NCBI RefSeq assembly: GCF_018863415.1
Contig: NZ_JAHKSN010000019.1
Coordinates: 1 to 64,000, forward strand
Source: Deinococcus aestuarii
Lineage (GTDB): Bacteria; Deinococcota; Deinococci; Deinococcales; Deinococcaceae
DNA: 64,000 bases
Direction of reading: 5' to 3'
The notes under the pieces are model-generated. The model was given only the letters and a program-made list of their open reading frames with translations. It was not told where the DNA came from and made no database searches. How positions within the stretch are numbered: position 1 is the stretch's first letter; every line of letters begins with the position of its first letter. Below are positions 25,962 to 34,729 of this stretch, one piece after another. Made by a program: the position numbers and the translations under genes.

Positions 25962-26549
25962 GCGCGTTTCCCCCTGAAGCTGTGGCCGGTTGGTCTGTCA
26001 GCGTCCCCGCCAGATCGGTGTGCGGGACCTGCCCTGTGCCTACTTCCGAAGGTAGGCGTTTTTCAGGATGAACAACGGACGCTCAGGCCGCCGCGATCAC
26101 CAAGACCCGAAGCACCTCACCCACGCGCCCTGCTTCCTGGAACACCCGAAGGTTGCACCTCTCTGCACGGCCTCAGCACGAAGCCGGATGACCAGCTCCT
26201 CTGTCTCCAGCCCTTGGGTGAGGCCTCTCACTTTCTGTTTGGTTTTCTCACATAGCTGCTGTTTATAGTCGGCCCCGTCTGTACCCTTGTGGACGTCGAA
26301 TGTCGGCTGACTTTTCCATCGCAAATCACGAATGAAAATCGGGCAAAGGAGCTCTCCCAGCTAGAACTCGAGGTAGGCAAAGCAAAATCTAGTAATCACT
26401 CCTCTTTTTATTTATATCGGGCTCCTACCAGGCATTAGGGTGGTAGGAGCAGACAGTTATTTCCTGTACTTGTAGGAAGCTCTTAGAGATATTGTGTAGT
26501 GCGAAATTTTTCATGTTAATCCAATTAAGATTGAAGTAAGGTTCACGAC
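25962..26549. other. 588-bp control region between wbaP and the beta-helix lipoprotein gene
   Basis: No gene supported. GCCTAC...GTAGGC at 26038-26057 forms a hairpin about 75 nt before wbaP; on the minus strand its loop is a C(UUCG)G-like tetraloop, while on the + strand it is followed by GTTTTT. The stretch 26340-26550 is clearly AT-rich compared with the rest of the window and contains the palindrome at 26421-26450. Divergent promoters are expected here. Confidence 0.4.
26421..26450. promoter_or_regulatory. Perfect 10-bp inverted repeat upstream of the beta-helix lipoprotein gene
   Basis: GCTCCTACCA at 26421-26430 and TGGTAGGAGC at 26441-26450 are exact reverse complements with a 10-nt spacer, placed 100 bp before the start codon in AT-rich DNA. 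No T-run follows in either direction, so an operator or transcript-leader structure is more likely than a terminator. Confidence 0.45.
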
Positions 26550-28466
26550 GTGATAAATCAGTCTTCTGTAAGCTTCCACCCATCCTTCGCTCTTCTCGTT
26601 ACCGCCGCGCTGCTGGTGGGTTGTGGAACCTCGCGGCCGGAGAGCACGGCGGGAGGGGGGGCAGCGTCCATGCAATTGGAGGCGGAGCGTGCCACCACCG
26701 TTTCGCTGCCCGCAGGCGAGGTCCAGGCGCTGACGGTGGTCGATCCAGGGGCACCGAGTGGGGGGCACGTGGTCAGCGACGCTGCCGCCAGCGGGGGGCA
26801 AGCGGTCGAACTGCTCAGCAATGGCAATTCGGTACGCTTCTCGGTGCCCGCAGGGTTGGCGGCGGGAAGCTTCACGGTTCGGGTGCAGGGCCGGGGCGAC
26901 CTCTATCAGGGCAATCCCATCGTGAGCTTGCGGGTGAACGGCACGGAGAAGGGCCGGGTCGAACTCAATCAAGCGACCTACAGTGCTTTCACGGTGGGGA
27001 ACTTCGATCTGAAGTCGGGCGACACCCTCGACGTGATCTTCGTGAACGACGCCTACGGCGGCGGCCTCAACGACCGCAACGCGATTATCGACTACCTGAT
27101 CATCGACCCGACAGGCACGACCACGGCGGCTCCGACCCCTCCCACCACTCCGAGTACCCCGAGTCCGACGCCAGTCGCCATCCCGGGGAACGCGGTGGAC
27201 GTGAAGAGCTTCGGGGCCCGGGGCGACGGCCAGACCGACGACACGGAGGCTTTGCGGCGGGCAGCGGAGTCGGGCAAGAGTCTTTTCTTCCCTTCCGGGA
27301 CGTACCGGGTGCGGCGCGTGATCTCGTTCAAGGGGCTCAACGGGCAGACCATCAGCGGCCAGAACGCGACCCTCCAGACCGACGGGAGCTTCATCCGCGA
27401 CGGGGACAACGCGGTGCTTTTCATCAAGAACAGCACGGGCGTAACCGTGCAGGGCCTGAAGATCATTGGCAACCGCACGAACTCGACCTCCCCGTCCGTG
27501 GACATCGAGGGGGTACGGGTGGCGAACAGCACGAACGTGACGCTGCGGGCGCTGGGCGTGACCCGTGCCCCCACGAACGGCATCAGCGTATTCGACTCCT
27601 CGGGCACGGTAATCGAGAACAGCTCGGTGTCAGACAGCACCCGGCACGGCATCTGGGTGTACCGCAGCCAGAACACCCGGCTGAGCGGCAACACGATCAC
27701 CGGGAACGGACAGCCCAACTCGAACACCGTCGGCGGCATCGGCATTCTCGCCACAGCGGGCAACGGCTTCACGGCCGAGAACAACGTGATCCGCAACATG
27801 AGCGACGACGGCACCAAGACGGAGGCCGTGAATAACGTCGTGTACCGGGGCAACACCGTCGACGTGTTCGGCCGGGACGGCATCAAGGTCATGCCTCACA
27901 CGCCCTCCGGCGTGACCGAGGTACGTGACGTCGTGATCGAGAACAACACGATCTCGGGGTTCCGGGCCTGGGTGCCCTACAGTTCGAGCAACATCCTGGT
28001 GCACTCCACCCTGGGCGGGCGCGTGAGCGGCAACACCGTCAACGGCTCGGGCGGCACCGCCGACGACGAGGACGGCATCCGCATCAACGCCTATGGGTCC
28101 TACACCCGCTCGCGGGACATCGAGGTGCGGGACAATACGGTCCGCAACGTGAAAACGGGCGTGCAACTGACCTCGGACAACATCACTGTCTCGGGCAACC
28201 GCATCCAGGCGAACGGGTACGCGGTCTTGCTGCAAGGCGTCGGGCTGAACCTGACCAACAACCCCGAACTGCGGGGCGGGGCGGGCATCACGGTGCTGTA
28301 CAACTACGGCGCCCAGGCCGACATGACCGGCAACTCGCTTTTCGGCAACGACCTCGCCATCTACGCTGCCAACAGCGGCAACCGGGGGCGCATCGCCGGA
28401 AACGTCTTCGCCTCGACCTACCGCAAGCAGGTGGCGGCGGGCTCAGGCGTCTCCTACACCCCCTGA
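26550..28466 (+). CDS. Beta-helix lipoprotein with CBM60-like domain (paralogue of 839-2743)
   Basis: 638 residues from GTG 26550, AAGG about 9 nt upstream. The signal peptide ends in a lipobox LLVGC with Cys25, so it should be membrane-anchored outside the cell. Residues about 105-190 are CBM60-like (FVNDAYGGGLNDRNAIIDYL). A Pro/Thr linker around 195-210 follows. From about 215, VKSFGARGDGQTDDTEALRR opens a right-handed beta-helix with long Asn ladders. The whole layout matches the protein at 839-2743, which lacks the lipobox. Likely an EPS-binding or EPS-cleaving enzyme; catalytic residues cannot be named from sequence alone. Confidence 0.87.
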   Translation: MINQSSVSFHPSFALLVTAALLVGCGTSRPESTAGGGAASMQLEAERATTVSLPAGEVQALTVVDPGAPSGGHVVSDAAASGGQAVELLSNGNSVRFSVPAGLAAGSFTVRVQGRGDLYQGNPIVSLRVNGTEKGRVELNQATYSAFTVGNFDLKSGDTLDVIFVNDAYGGGLNDRNAIIDYLIIDPTGTTTAAPTPPTTPSTPSPTPVAIPGNAVDVKSFGARGDGQTDDTEALRRAAESGKSLFFPSGTYRVRRVISFKGLNGQTISGQNATLQTDGSFIRDGDNAVLFIKNSTGVTVQGLKIIGNRTNSTSPSVDIEGVRVANSTNVTLRALGVTRAPTNGISVFDSSGTVIENSSVSDSTRHGIWVYRSQNTRLSGNTITGNGQPNSNTVGGIGILATAGNGFTAENNVIRNMSDDGTKTEAVNNVVYRGNTVDVFGRDGIKVMPHTPSGVTEVRDVVIENNTISGFRAWVPYSSSNILVHSTLGGRVSGNTVNGSGGTADDEDGIRINAYGSYTRSRDIEVRDNTVRNVKTGVQLTSDNITVSGNRIQANGYAVLLQGVGLNLTNNPELRGGAGITVLYNYGAQADMTGNSLFGNDLAIYAANSGNRGRIAGNVFASTYRKQVAAGSGVSYTP

Positions 28467-28486
28467 CCTCACCCCCACGGACCCGC

Positions 28487-28512
28487 GCGCCCTCACCCAG
28501 CGGTGGGGGCGC
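28487..28512 (+). terminator. Terminator after the beta-helix lipoprotein gene
   Basis: GCGCCCTCACC (28487-28497) pairs with GGTGGGGGCGC (28502-28512), an 11-bp stem with one G-T pair and a CAGC tetraloop, 20 bp past the stop codon. Confidence 0.55.
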
Positions 28513-28774
28513 CGTCTTGACGCAATTCTGGGAATTGAAGCGCGTTGGGACGACGCTGGCGTTCCCCGTTCCCTGCGGAGGTATGCCAGTCCCAGCCTCT
28601 CGCGGTGCGTGCTGTCCCGGTCCCCCACAAGGGAGGACGCGCAGGGAAGCAAAAAGCGCGTCTCCACCGTGGGTTTGAGCAGTCCCGCTCGACCTTTAGG
28701 CACGCGCTTAGGCTTGCTCTCCTGCGGAGCCGTGCCCGTCCGCCCGGCCCTCGTCTGCGCCTCACGAGTTCGGA
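28513..28774. other. Non-coding stretch between convergent genes
   Basis: Short frames here lack RBS and family features. Base composition is GC-rich and I see no repeat or RNA gene. Confidence 0.3.
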
Positions 28775-29836
28775 TCAGAAGGCGTAGCGCACCCGGCACT
28801 CCGGCAGCTCGCGGGCCAGCAGCTCGGTGAAGCGGGCGACCGCCTTCCCCTTGAAGCCGTGGCGGTAGCGGACGTTCTCGCCGCCGTGTTCCGAGCGTTT
28901 GGTCTCCTGCCAGCCCGGGCGCCACAGCAGCCGCTCGGCTCCCGGGTGCCAGCCCAGGTTGACCTCGTGCAGGCCCGCATTGTGGGTCAGGAAGATTACC
29001 TCGGCGGCAAGTTGCGCGCGGGCCCGCTCCGAGAGGGAAGCCCGCACCTCGCGCAGCAGCTCCGCATAGTCGGCGGTCCAGCCCTCGTAGATCACGACGG
29101 GCGAGAAGTTGAGGTGGACCTCATACCCCGCCTCCACGAAGTCGTTGACGGCGGCGATGCGCTCGCGGATGGGCGAGGTCCGCACGTCGAGCACGCGGGC
29201 GATGGGACGCGGCATCAGCGAGAAACGCACCCGCGTCTTGCCCTGGGGGTCGTAGGTCAACAGGTCACGGTTCACGTACTTGGTGGCGAAGGACGCCCTC
29301 GCGTTCGGCAGCTCGCGGAAGAGCGCCACGAGGTCGCGCACGTTGTCCGAGAGCAGGGCGTCCACACTCAGGTCGCTGTTCTCGCCCACGTCGTAGACCC
29401 AGAGTTCGGGATCGACCTGGTTGGGTTCGGGCTTGGGCCCGAGCTTGGCGGCGTGGCGGCGCAGGGCACTCAACGTCTCCTCCACGTTCACGAACGTCGT
29501 GATGGGATTGGCAAAGCCCTTGCGGCGCGGGACGTAGCAGTACGCACAGCTCATGGCGCAGCCGTTGGCGAGCCCCGGCGCGATCCAGTCGGCGCTGCGC
29601 CCGTTGGCGCGGGTGGTGAAGGTCTTGCGCACGCCCAGGACGAGCACCTGCCGCTTGAGCCGCACCCAGTCGCGCACCAGCCCCGCATTGCCGTGCAGGC
29701 CGGGGATGTTCCAGTGGGAGGGCACCTCGGTGCGCCCCGCGTCCGGGAAGCGGGCCAGAATCTCGCGGCCCCGCGCGTACTCGGTGACCCGGGGCTCCAG
29801 GTAGATGTGGCGGATGTCGAGGAGCCGGGCGTTCAT
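28775..29836 (-). CDS. Spore photoproduct lyase-family radical SAM protein
   Basis: 353 residues. The radical-SAM [4Fe-4S] motif is C-x3-C-x2-C at Cys93, Cys97 and Cys100 (CAMSCAYC), the spacing used by the SPL family. YVPRRKGFANPITTFVNV and WVYDVGENSDLSVD follow the family pattern. True SPL repairs spore-specific thymine dimers; here there is no sign of sporulation. Related proteins are found in radiation-resistant non-spore-formers and their substrate is not established. The gene stands alone between convergent and co-directional neighbours. Confidence 0.87.
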   Translation of the reverse strand: MNARLLDIRHIYLEPRVTEYARGREILARFPDAGRTEVPSHWNIPGLHGNAGLVRDWVRLKRQVLVLGVRKTFTTRANGRSADWIAPGLANGCAMSCAYCYVPRRKGFANPITTFVNVEETLSALRRHAAKLGPKPEPNQVDPELWVYDVGENSDLSVDALLSDNVRDLVALFRELPNARASFATKYVNRDLLTYDPQGKTRVRFSLMPRPIARVLDVRTSPIRERIAAVNDFVEAGYEVHLNFSPVVIYEGWTADYAELLREVRASLSERARAQLAAEVIFLTHNAGLHEVNLGWHPGAERLLWRPGWQETKRSEHGGENVRYRHGFKGKAVARFTELLARELPECRVRYAF

Positions 29837-30138
29837 GCCTTCAGGAGACCACGGGCACGGACGGGCCGCCGTCCCCGATCACCCAGAGTGGAAGGGAGTC
29901 GGGAGGCCGTCTGCCCCGCCGCCTTTATCCGGCCTTGAAGGGTTGACGGCCCGGGCGGGCGCGGTGCAAGGTGGATCACCAGAGCCCGAGGCCGCCGTGG
30001 GTCGCGGCCCACGCAGGGGGCTCAGCCGCTGGAGAGCCGGGCGCCGGTCGGCCACTGGACGGGCAGGGGCAAGCGGACGGGTAGACGCCCCCCTGCCCCC
30101 CGCATGTGGCGGCCGCCCAGGGGGCCCGGCGCGGGGGC
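29837..30138. other. Intergenic region, no gene seen
   Basis: 302 bp of very GC-rich DNA between the SPL-like gene start and the end of the polyol operon. It should hold the SPL-like promoter, but no clear boxes are visible. Confidence 0.3.
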
Positions 30139-31224
30139 TCAGCCCACGTCGATCATGACCTTCATGCTCGTGCGTTTCTCGCGGTCGGCGAACTCGAAGG
30201 CCTCGGGCGTCTGCTCGAAGGCGTAGCGGTGCGTCACGAGCGCGTCGAGGTCCACGGCTCCGCTCTCGACGAGGGCGATGGCCGCCGGGTAGCAGTTCGC
30301 GTAGCGGAACACGCCCCGAATGCTGACCTCCCGGCTCGCCGCCGACACGAGGTCGAGGCTGACCTCCGGGTCGGGCGGCAGGCCCACGAGGACGGTCGTT
30401 CCACCCGGCCGGGGCGCGGCGAGGCTCAGGCGGGTGGTCGGCAGGCTCCCCGCCGTCTCGAAGGCCACGTCCACCCCGGCGTGTGAAAGGGGGAGGTCGC
30501 TCCGCGTGATTTCACGAATGCGGGCGATGGGGTCATCCGTTCGGGCGTTGATCGTGTGCGTCGCGCCCACTTTCCGCGCGAGGTCGAGGCGGAAGTCCTC
30601 CAGATCGACGGCGATGAGGGTGGTCGCCCCGGCTGCCTTTGCCGCCTGGAGCGTGGTACATCCGATGGGCCCGGCCCCGAAAACCGCGACGGCCTGCCCC
30701 GGCTGCACGTTTCCCTTGCGCGCCGCCCACACCCCGACCGCAAGCGGCTCGATCAACGCGCCCGCGTCGTCGCTCAGCGTGTCGGGGAGCTTGAAGGCGA
30801 AGTCGTCCGGCCACAGGACGTGTTCGGTGAGCGCCCCGTGGACGGGCGGCGTCGCCATGAAGGTCATCTCCGGGCAGAGGTTGTACTCGCCGCGCTTGCA
30901 GTAGGCGCAGCGGCGGCAGGGGGAGCCGGGCTCCAGGGCCACCCGGTCGCCCGGCCTCACGCGGGTCACCCCCTCGCCCACCGCGTCCACCACGCCCATC
31001 ACCTCGTGGCCGAGGACGAGGGGAGCCTCCACCACGAACCCTCCGATCTTCCCGTGCGTGTAGTAGTGAATGTCGCTGCCGCACACGCCGATGCGCCGCA
31101 CCCGCACGCGGACCTCGCGGGGACCGGGAGAGGCCACCTCGCGCGTCTCCCAGCGCAGGTCGCGCAGGCCGTGCAGGACGCTGGTGCGGGAGGAGCGGGG
31201 CTGGGAGGAATCAGGGCCGGTCAT
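30139..31224 (-). CDS. Zinc-dependent polyol dehydrogenase (sorbitol/xylitol dehydrogenase-like)
   Basis: 361 residues of the medium-chain ADH family. Catalytic zinc site: Cys in RIGVCGSDIHYY, and GHE in VLGHEVMGVV. Structural zinc site: four Cys in CRRCAYCKRGEYNLC. NAD-binding GAGPIGCTTLQAAKAAG follows, with a downstream acidic residue (DLEDF) favouring NAD. YYTHGKIGGFVV is typical of sorbitol/xylitol dehydrogenases. Last gene of a polyol uptake-and-oxidation operon; it lies 25 bp after the mannitol-type dehydrogenase. It would oxidise a polyol to a ketose in the cytoplasm. Confidence 0.88.
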   Translation of the reverse strand: MTGPDSSQPRSSRTSVLHGLRDLRWETREVASPGPREVRVRVRRIGVCGSDIHYYTHGKIGGFVVEAPLVLGHEVMGVVDAVGEGVTRVRPGDRVALEPGSPCRRCAYCKRGEYNLCPEMTFMATPPVHGALTEHVLWPDDFAFKLPDTLSDDAGALIEPLAVGVWAARKGNVQPGQAVAVFGAGPIGCTTLQAAKAAGATTLIAVDLEDFRLDLARKVGATHTINARTDDPIARIREITRSDLPLSHAGVDVAFETAGSLPTTRLSLAAPRPGGTTVLVGLPPDPEVSLDLVSAASREVSIRGVFRYANCYPAAIALVESGAVDLDALVTHRYAFEQTPEAFEFADREKRTSMKVMIDVG

Positions 31225-31249
31225 GGTCGCTCCTTTGTGCCGGGGCCGT

Positions 31250-32785
31250 TCACCGCGGTGGGGTGGAGGTCAGGACGGAGCCGCTGTTCGCGGGCAGCGG
31301 CCTTTCTCGCAGCGCCCGCATCGCCCCGAGGGGCCCCCCCTGCCGCAGCCGTTCGCGGGCCTCCAGGTACGCCCCCCGGAAGCGTTCATCCTCGCCCAGG
31401 TCCCCAAAGACTTCCCGGAGACCCAGGAAGGCCCCCGGCTCCTCCGCCTCCCGCCGCACCGCCCCGGCCAGGGCCTCCGCACGCTGGTCGTGCAGGGGGG
31501 GCAGGTTCCCCGCCGCGCCGTCCCCGCCCGTGACCGCCTCCAGGTAGAGGCTCCAGGCCGCGACGACGAGGGCGGCGTGTTCGACCTCGCCCCCCCGTTG
31601 CAGTTGCTCGCGCACGACGGGCAGCAGGAACTTGGGGATGCGCTCGGAGCTGTCCACGATCAGCCGCGCGAGGGTGTCGCGGATCGCCGCGTTCGAGAAG
31701 CGGGCGATCAGCTCGTGGCGGTAGGCCTCCAGGTCGATGCCGGGCACCGGGCGCAGGGTCGGCGTGGCCTCCCGGGTCATGTAGTCGAGCAGGAAGCGGG
31801 CGAAGGGCGGGTCCTGGCAGACCTCGTGGACGAGCGTGTACCCGGCGAGCACGCCGAGGTACCCGGCGGCCTGGTGCGAGGCGTTGAGCAGCCGCAGCTT
31901 CATCAGCTCGTAGGGCTCCACGTCGGCCACGACCTGCACCCCGACCGTCTCCAGCGCGGGCCGCCCGAGGGTGAAGCTGTCTTCCAGCACCCACTGGGTA
32001 AAGGTCTCGGCCACCACCGGCCAGCCGTCCTCGACGCCGTACTCGGCCGTAATAGCCCGGCGGTCCGCGTCGGTCGTCGCGGGCGTGATGCGGTCCACCA
32101 TCGAGTTCGGAAAGGCGACGGCGTGGTCCATCCACTCGCCCAGCTCGGGGTCCTTCAACCGGGCGAACGAGGTCAGCGCCCGGCGCGTCACGTGGCCGTT
32201 GCCCTGGAGGTTGTCGCACGACATCACCGTGAAAGGCGCCAGACCGCGCTCCCGGCGCCGCCGCAGTCCCTCGGTGATGAGGCCGAAGACGGTCCGGGGC
32301 GCCCCGTCCGTCCCGAGGTCGTGGGCGATGTCCTCACCCGTGGGGTCGAACTCGCCCGTCGCGGGGCTGACGCTGTAGCCGCCCTCGGTGACGGTCAGGG
32401 AGACGATGCGGGTGGCGGGATCGGCCAGCCGCTCCAGCACCGCCTCCGGGTCGTCCGGGGCAAACAGGAACTCGCGGACCGCGCCGATCACCCGGGCCTC
32501 CGACGTGCCCTCCGGCGACCGGGTGACGAGGGTGTAGAGCCCGTCCTGAGCGGCGAGCACGTCCCGCATCCGCGCGTCGGAGGGCAGCACGCCCACCCCG
32601 CAGATGCCCCAGCCCTCGCCCTGCCCGGCGCCCAGCAGGCGGTCGAGGTACATGGCCTCGTGCGAGCGGTGGAAGGCCCCCACCCCGAAGTGGACGATGC
32701 CCGGGGTCAGCGCCCGTGGGTCGTAGGCCGGAACGGCCACCCCCGGACCGAGGGCGTGGAGCGTGGAGAGGGAGAGTTTGACCAT
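31250..32785 (-). CDS. Mannitol dehydrogenase-family long-chain polyol oxidoreductase
   Basis: 511 residues, close to the usual 480-500. N-terminal NAD-binding region with IVHFGVGAFHRSHEAMYLD; the family catalytic motif K-x4-N-x2-H is present in MKLRLLNASHQAAGYLG. It would interconvert mannitol/fructose, arabinitol/xylulose or a uronate pair; the exact substrate cannot be told. It lies 51 bp after the second permease gene, so the operon imports a polyol and oxidises it with two enzymes. Confidence 0.9.
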   Translation of the reverse strand: MVKLSLSTLHALGPGVAVPAYDPRALTPGIVHFGVGAFHRSHEAMYLDRLLGAGQGEGWGICGVGVLPSDARMRDVLAAQDGLYTLVTRSPEGTSEARVIGAVREFLFAPDDPEAVLERLADPATRIVSLTVTEGGYSVSPATGEFDPTGEDIAHDLGTDGAPRTVFGLITEGLRRRRERGLAPFTVMSCDNLQGNGHVTRRALTSFARLKDPELGEWMDHAVAFPNSMVDRITPATTDADRRAITAEYGVEDGWPVVAETFTQWVLEDSFTLGRPALETVGVQVVADVEPYELMKLRLLNASHQAAGYLGVLAGYTLVHEVCQDPPFARFLLDYMTREATPTLRPVPGIDLEAYRHELIARFSNAAIRDTLARLIVDSSERIPKFLLPVVREQLQRGGEVEHAALVVAAWSLYLEAVTGGDGAAGNLPPLHDQRAEALAGAVRREAEEPGAFLGLREVFGDLGEDERFRGAYLEARERLRQGGPLGAMRALRERPLPANSGSVLTSTPPR

Positions 32786-32836
32786 AGAGGGTCCTCCTGA
32801 AACGAGTTGAGCGTGCCCCGCGGAGGGGACCCGGGC

Positions 32837-33691
32837 TTACTTCACGGCCCCGAAGCTCAGGCCGCGCACGAGCTGGCGCTGGGCGATCCAGCCGAAGATC
32901 AGGACCGGCAGCACGACCAGGGTGGCGGCGGCGCTGAGCTGCGCCCAGAAGAGGCCCTGGCTGGTCTTGAATTCCCCGATGAACACCGAGAGGGGCGCGG
33001 CGTCCGAACTGGTCAGGTTCAGCGCGAAAAAGACCTCGTTCCACGCGAAGATCAGCGCCAGCAGCGCGGTCGCGGAGATGCCCGGCATGGAGAGCGGCAG
33101 CGCGATCCGGAAGAATTCCTGCCCCACCGAGGCCCCGTCCACCTTCGCCGCCTCGTAGATGGCGAAGGGAATCTCGGACATGTACGAATGCATCATCCAC
33201 ACGACCAGCGGCAGATTCATCGTCGTATACATCAGGATCAGGCCGAGGCGCGTGTCGAGCAGCCCCAGGTTGCGGAAGAGCAGGAAGATGGGCACGATCA
33301 CGCCCACGGCGGGCATGAATTTGGTCGAGAGCATCCAGGTCAGGACCCCCTGCGCCCGGCGGGTGGGATACACGGCGAGCGCGAAGGCGGCGGGCAGCCC
33401 CAGGAGGAAGGCGAGCAGGGTGGAGCCCACCGCCGCGACCAGCGAGTTCGTCAGCGCGGGCAGGTAGGTCGGCAGCGCCCGCTGGAAGTTGTCGAAAATC
33501 GGCGTGAAGAAGAAGACCGGCGGTGTGGCAAAGGCCTGCGCCTCGGTCTTGAAGGCGTTCAGGATCATCCACACGAGCGGGAAGAGGAACGCCAGCACGA
33601 TCAGGTAGGTGACGGCGGTGAGCACAAGATTGCGCGCCCGGTGGCGGTCACTGACGGTGCGGCCTGCCCGCGAGGTGGGAACCGTGGTCAT
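32837..33691 (-). CDS. Carbohydrate ABC transporter permease (MalG type)
   Basis: 284 residues with six transmembrane segments. The ATPase-docking EAA loop is visible as IYEAAKVDGASVGQEFFRIALP (EAA-x3-G-x9-I-x-LP). It starts two bases after the stop of the partner permease gene (33693). It forms the membrane channel of a polyol/sugar importer. No ATPase gene is in the operon, so a shared MsmX-like ATPase elsewhere is likely. Confidence 0.92.
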   Translation of the reverse strand: MTTVPTSRAGRTVSDRHRARNLVLTAVTYLIVLAFLFPLVWMILNAFKTEAQAFATPPVFFFTPIFDNFQRALPTYLPALTNSLVAAVGSTLLAFLLGLPAAFALAVYPTRRAQGVLTWMLSTKFMPAVGVIVPIFLLFRNLGLLDTRLGLILMYTTMNLPLVVWMMHSYMSEIPFAIYEAAKVDGASVGQEFFRIALPLSMPGISATALLALIFAWNEVFFALNLTSSDAAPLSVFIGEFKTSQGLFWAQLSAAATLVVLPVLIFGWIAQRQLVRGLSFGAVK

Positions 33692-33692
33692 G

Positions 33693-34625
<933 letters not shown>

Positions 34626-34661
34626 GGGGTCTCACCTGTGGGGGTGGGGCGAAAGGCACCC

Positions 34662-34720
34662 AGCCGTCAGCGGTCAGCAGGAAGAGCCAGGCTGAGGGCT
34701 GACGGCTGACCGCTGAGAGC
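34662..34720 (-). repeat. Stem-loop made of tandem 7-bp repeats between binding-protein and permease genes
   Basis: On the minus strand four tandem heptamers of the form TCAGCSS follow the binding-protein stop, then the complement returns: TCAGCGGTCAGC at 34667-34678 (+) pairs exactly with GCTGACCGCTGA at 34705-34716. Such 3' stem-loops often stabilise the binding-protein message over the permease message in ABC operons. Confidence 0.6.
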
Positions 34721-34729
34721 TCAAAAGGC

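Noticed and set aside
26330..26400. Resemblance to a c-di-GMP (GEMM) riboswitch (GGGCAAAG and GGCAAAGC blocks)
   Set aside because: The conserved tetraloop receptor and the second helix cannot be found, and spacing does not fit.
28443..28925. Minus-strand frame overlapping the end of the beta-helix gene and the SPL-like gene
   Set aside because: It overlaps two real genes in other frames and has no RBS or recognisable domain.
29805..30158. 117-codon + strand frame in the gap before the polyol operon
   Set aside because: Low-complexity Arg/Gly/Pro-rich product, no RBS, overlaps the start of the SPL-like gene.
31070..32800. 576-codon + strand frame opposite the polyol dehydrogenase genes
   Set aside because: Antisense artefact over two recognised enzymes.
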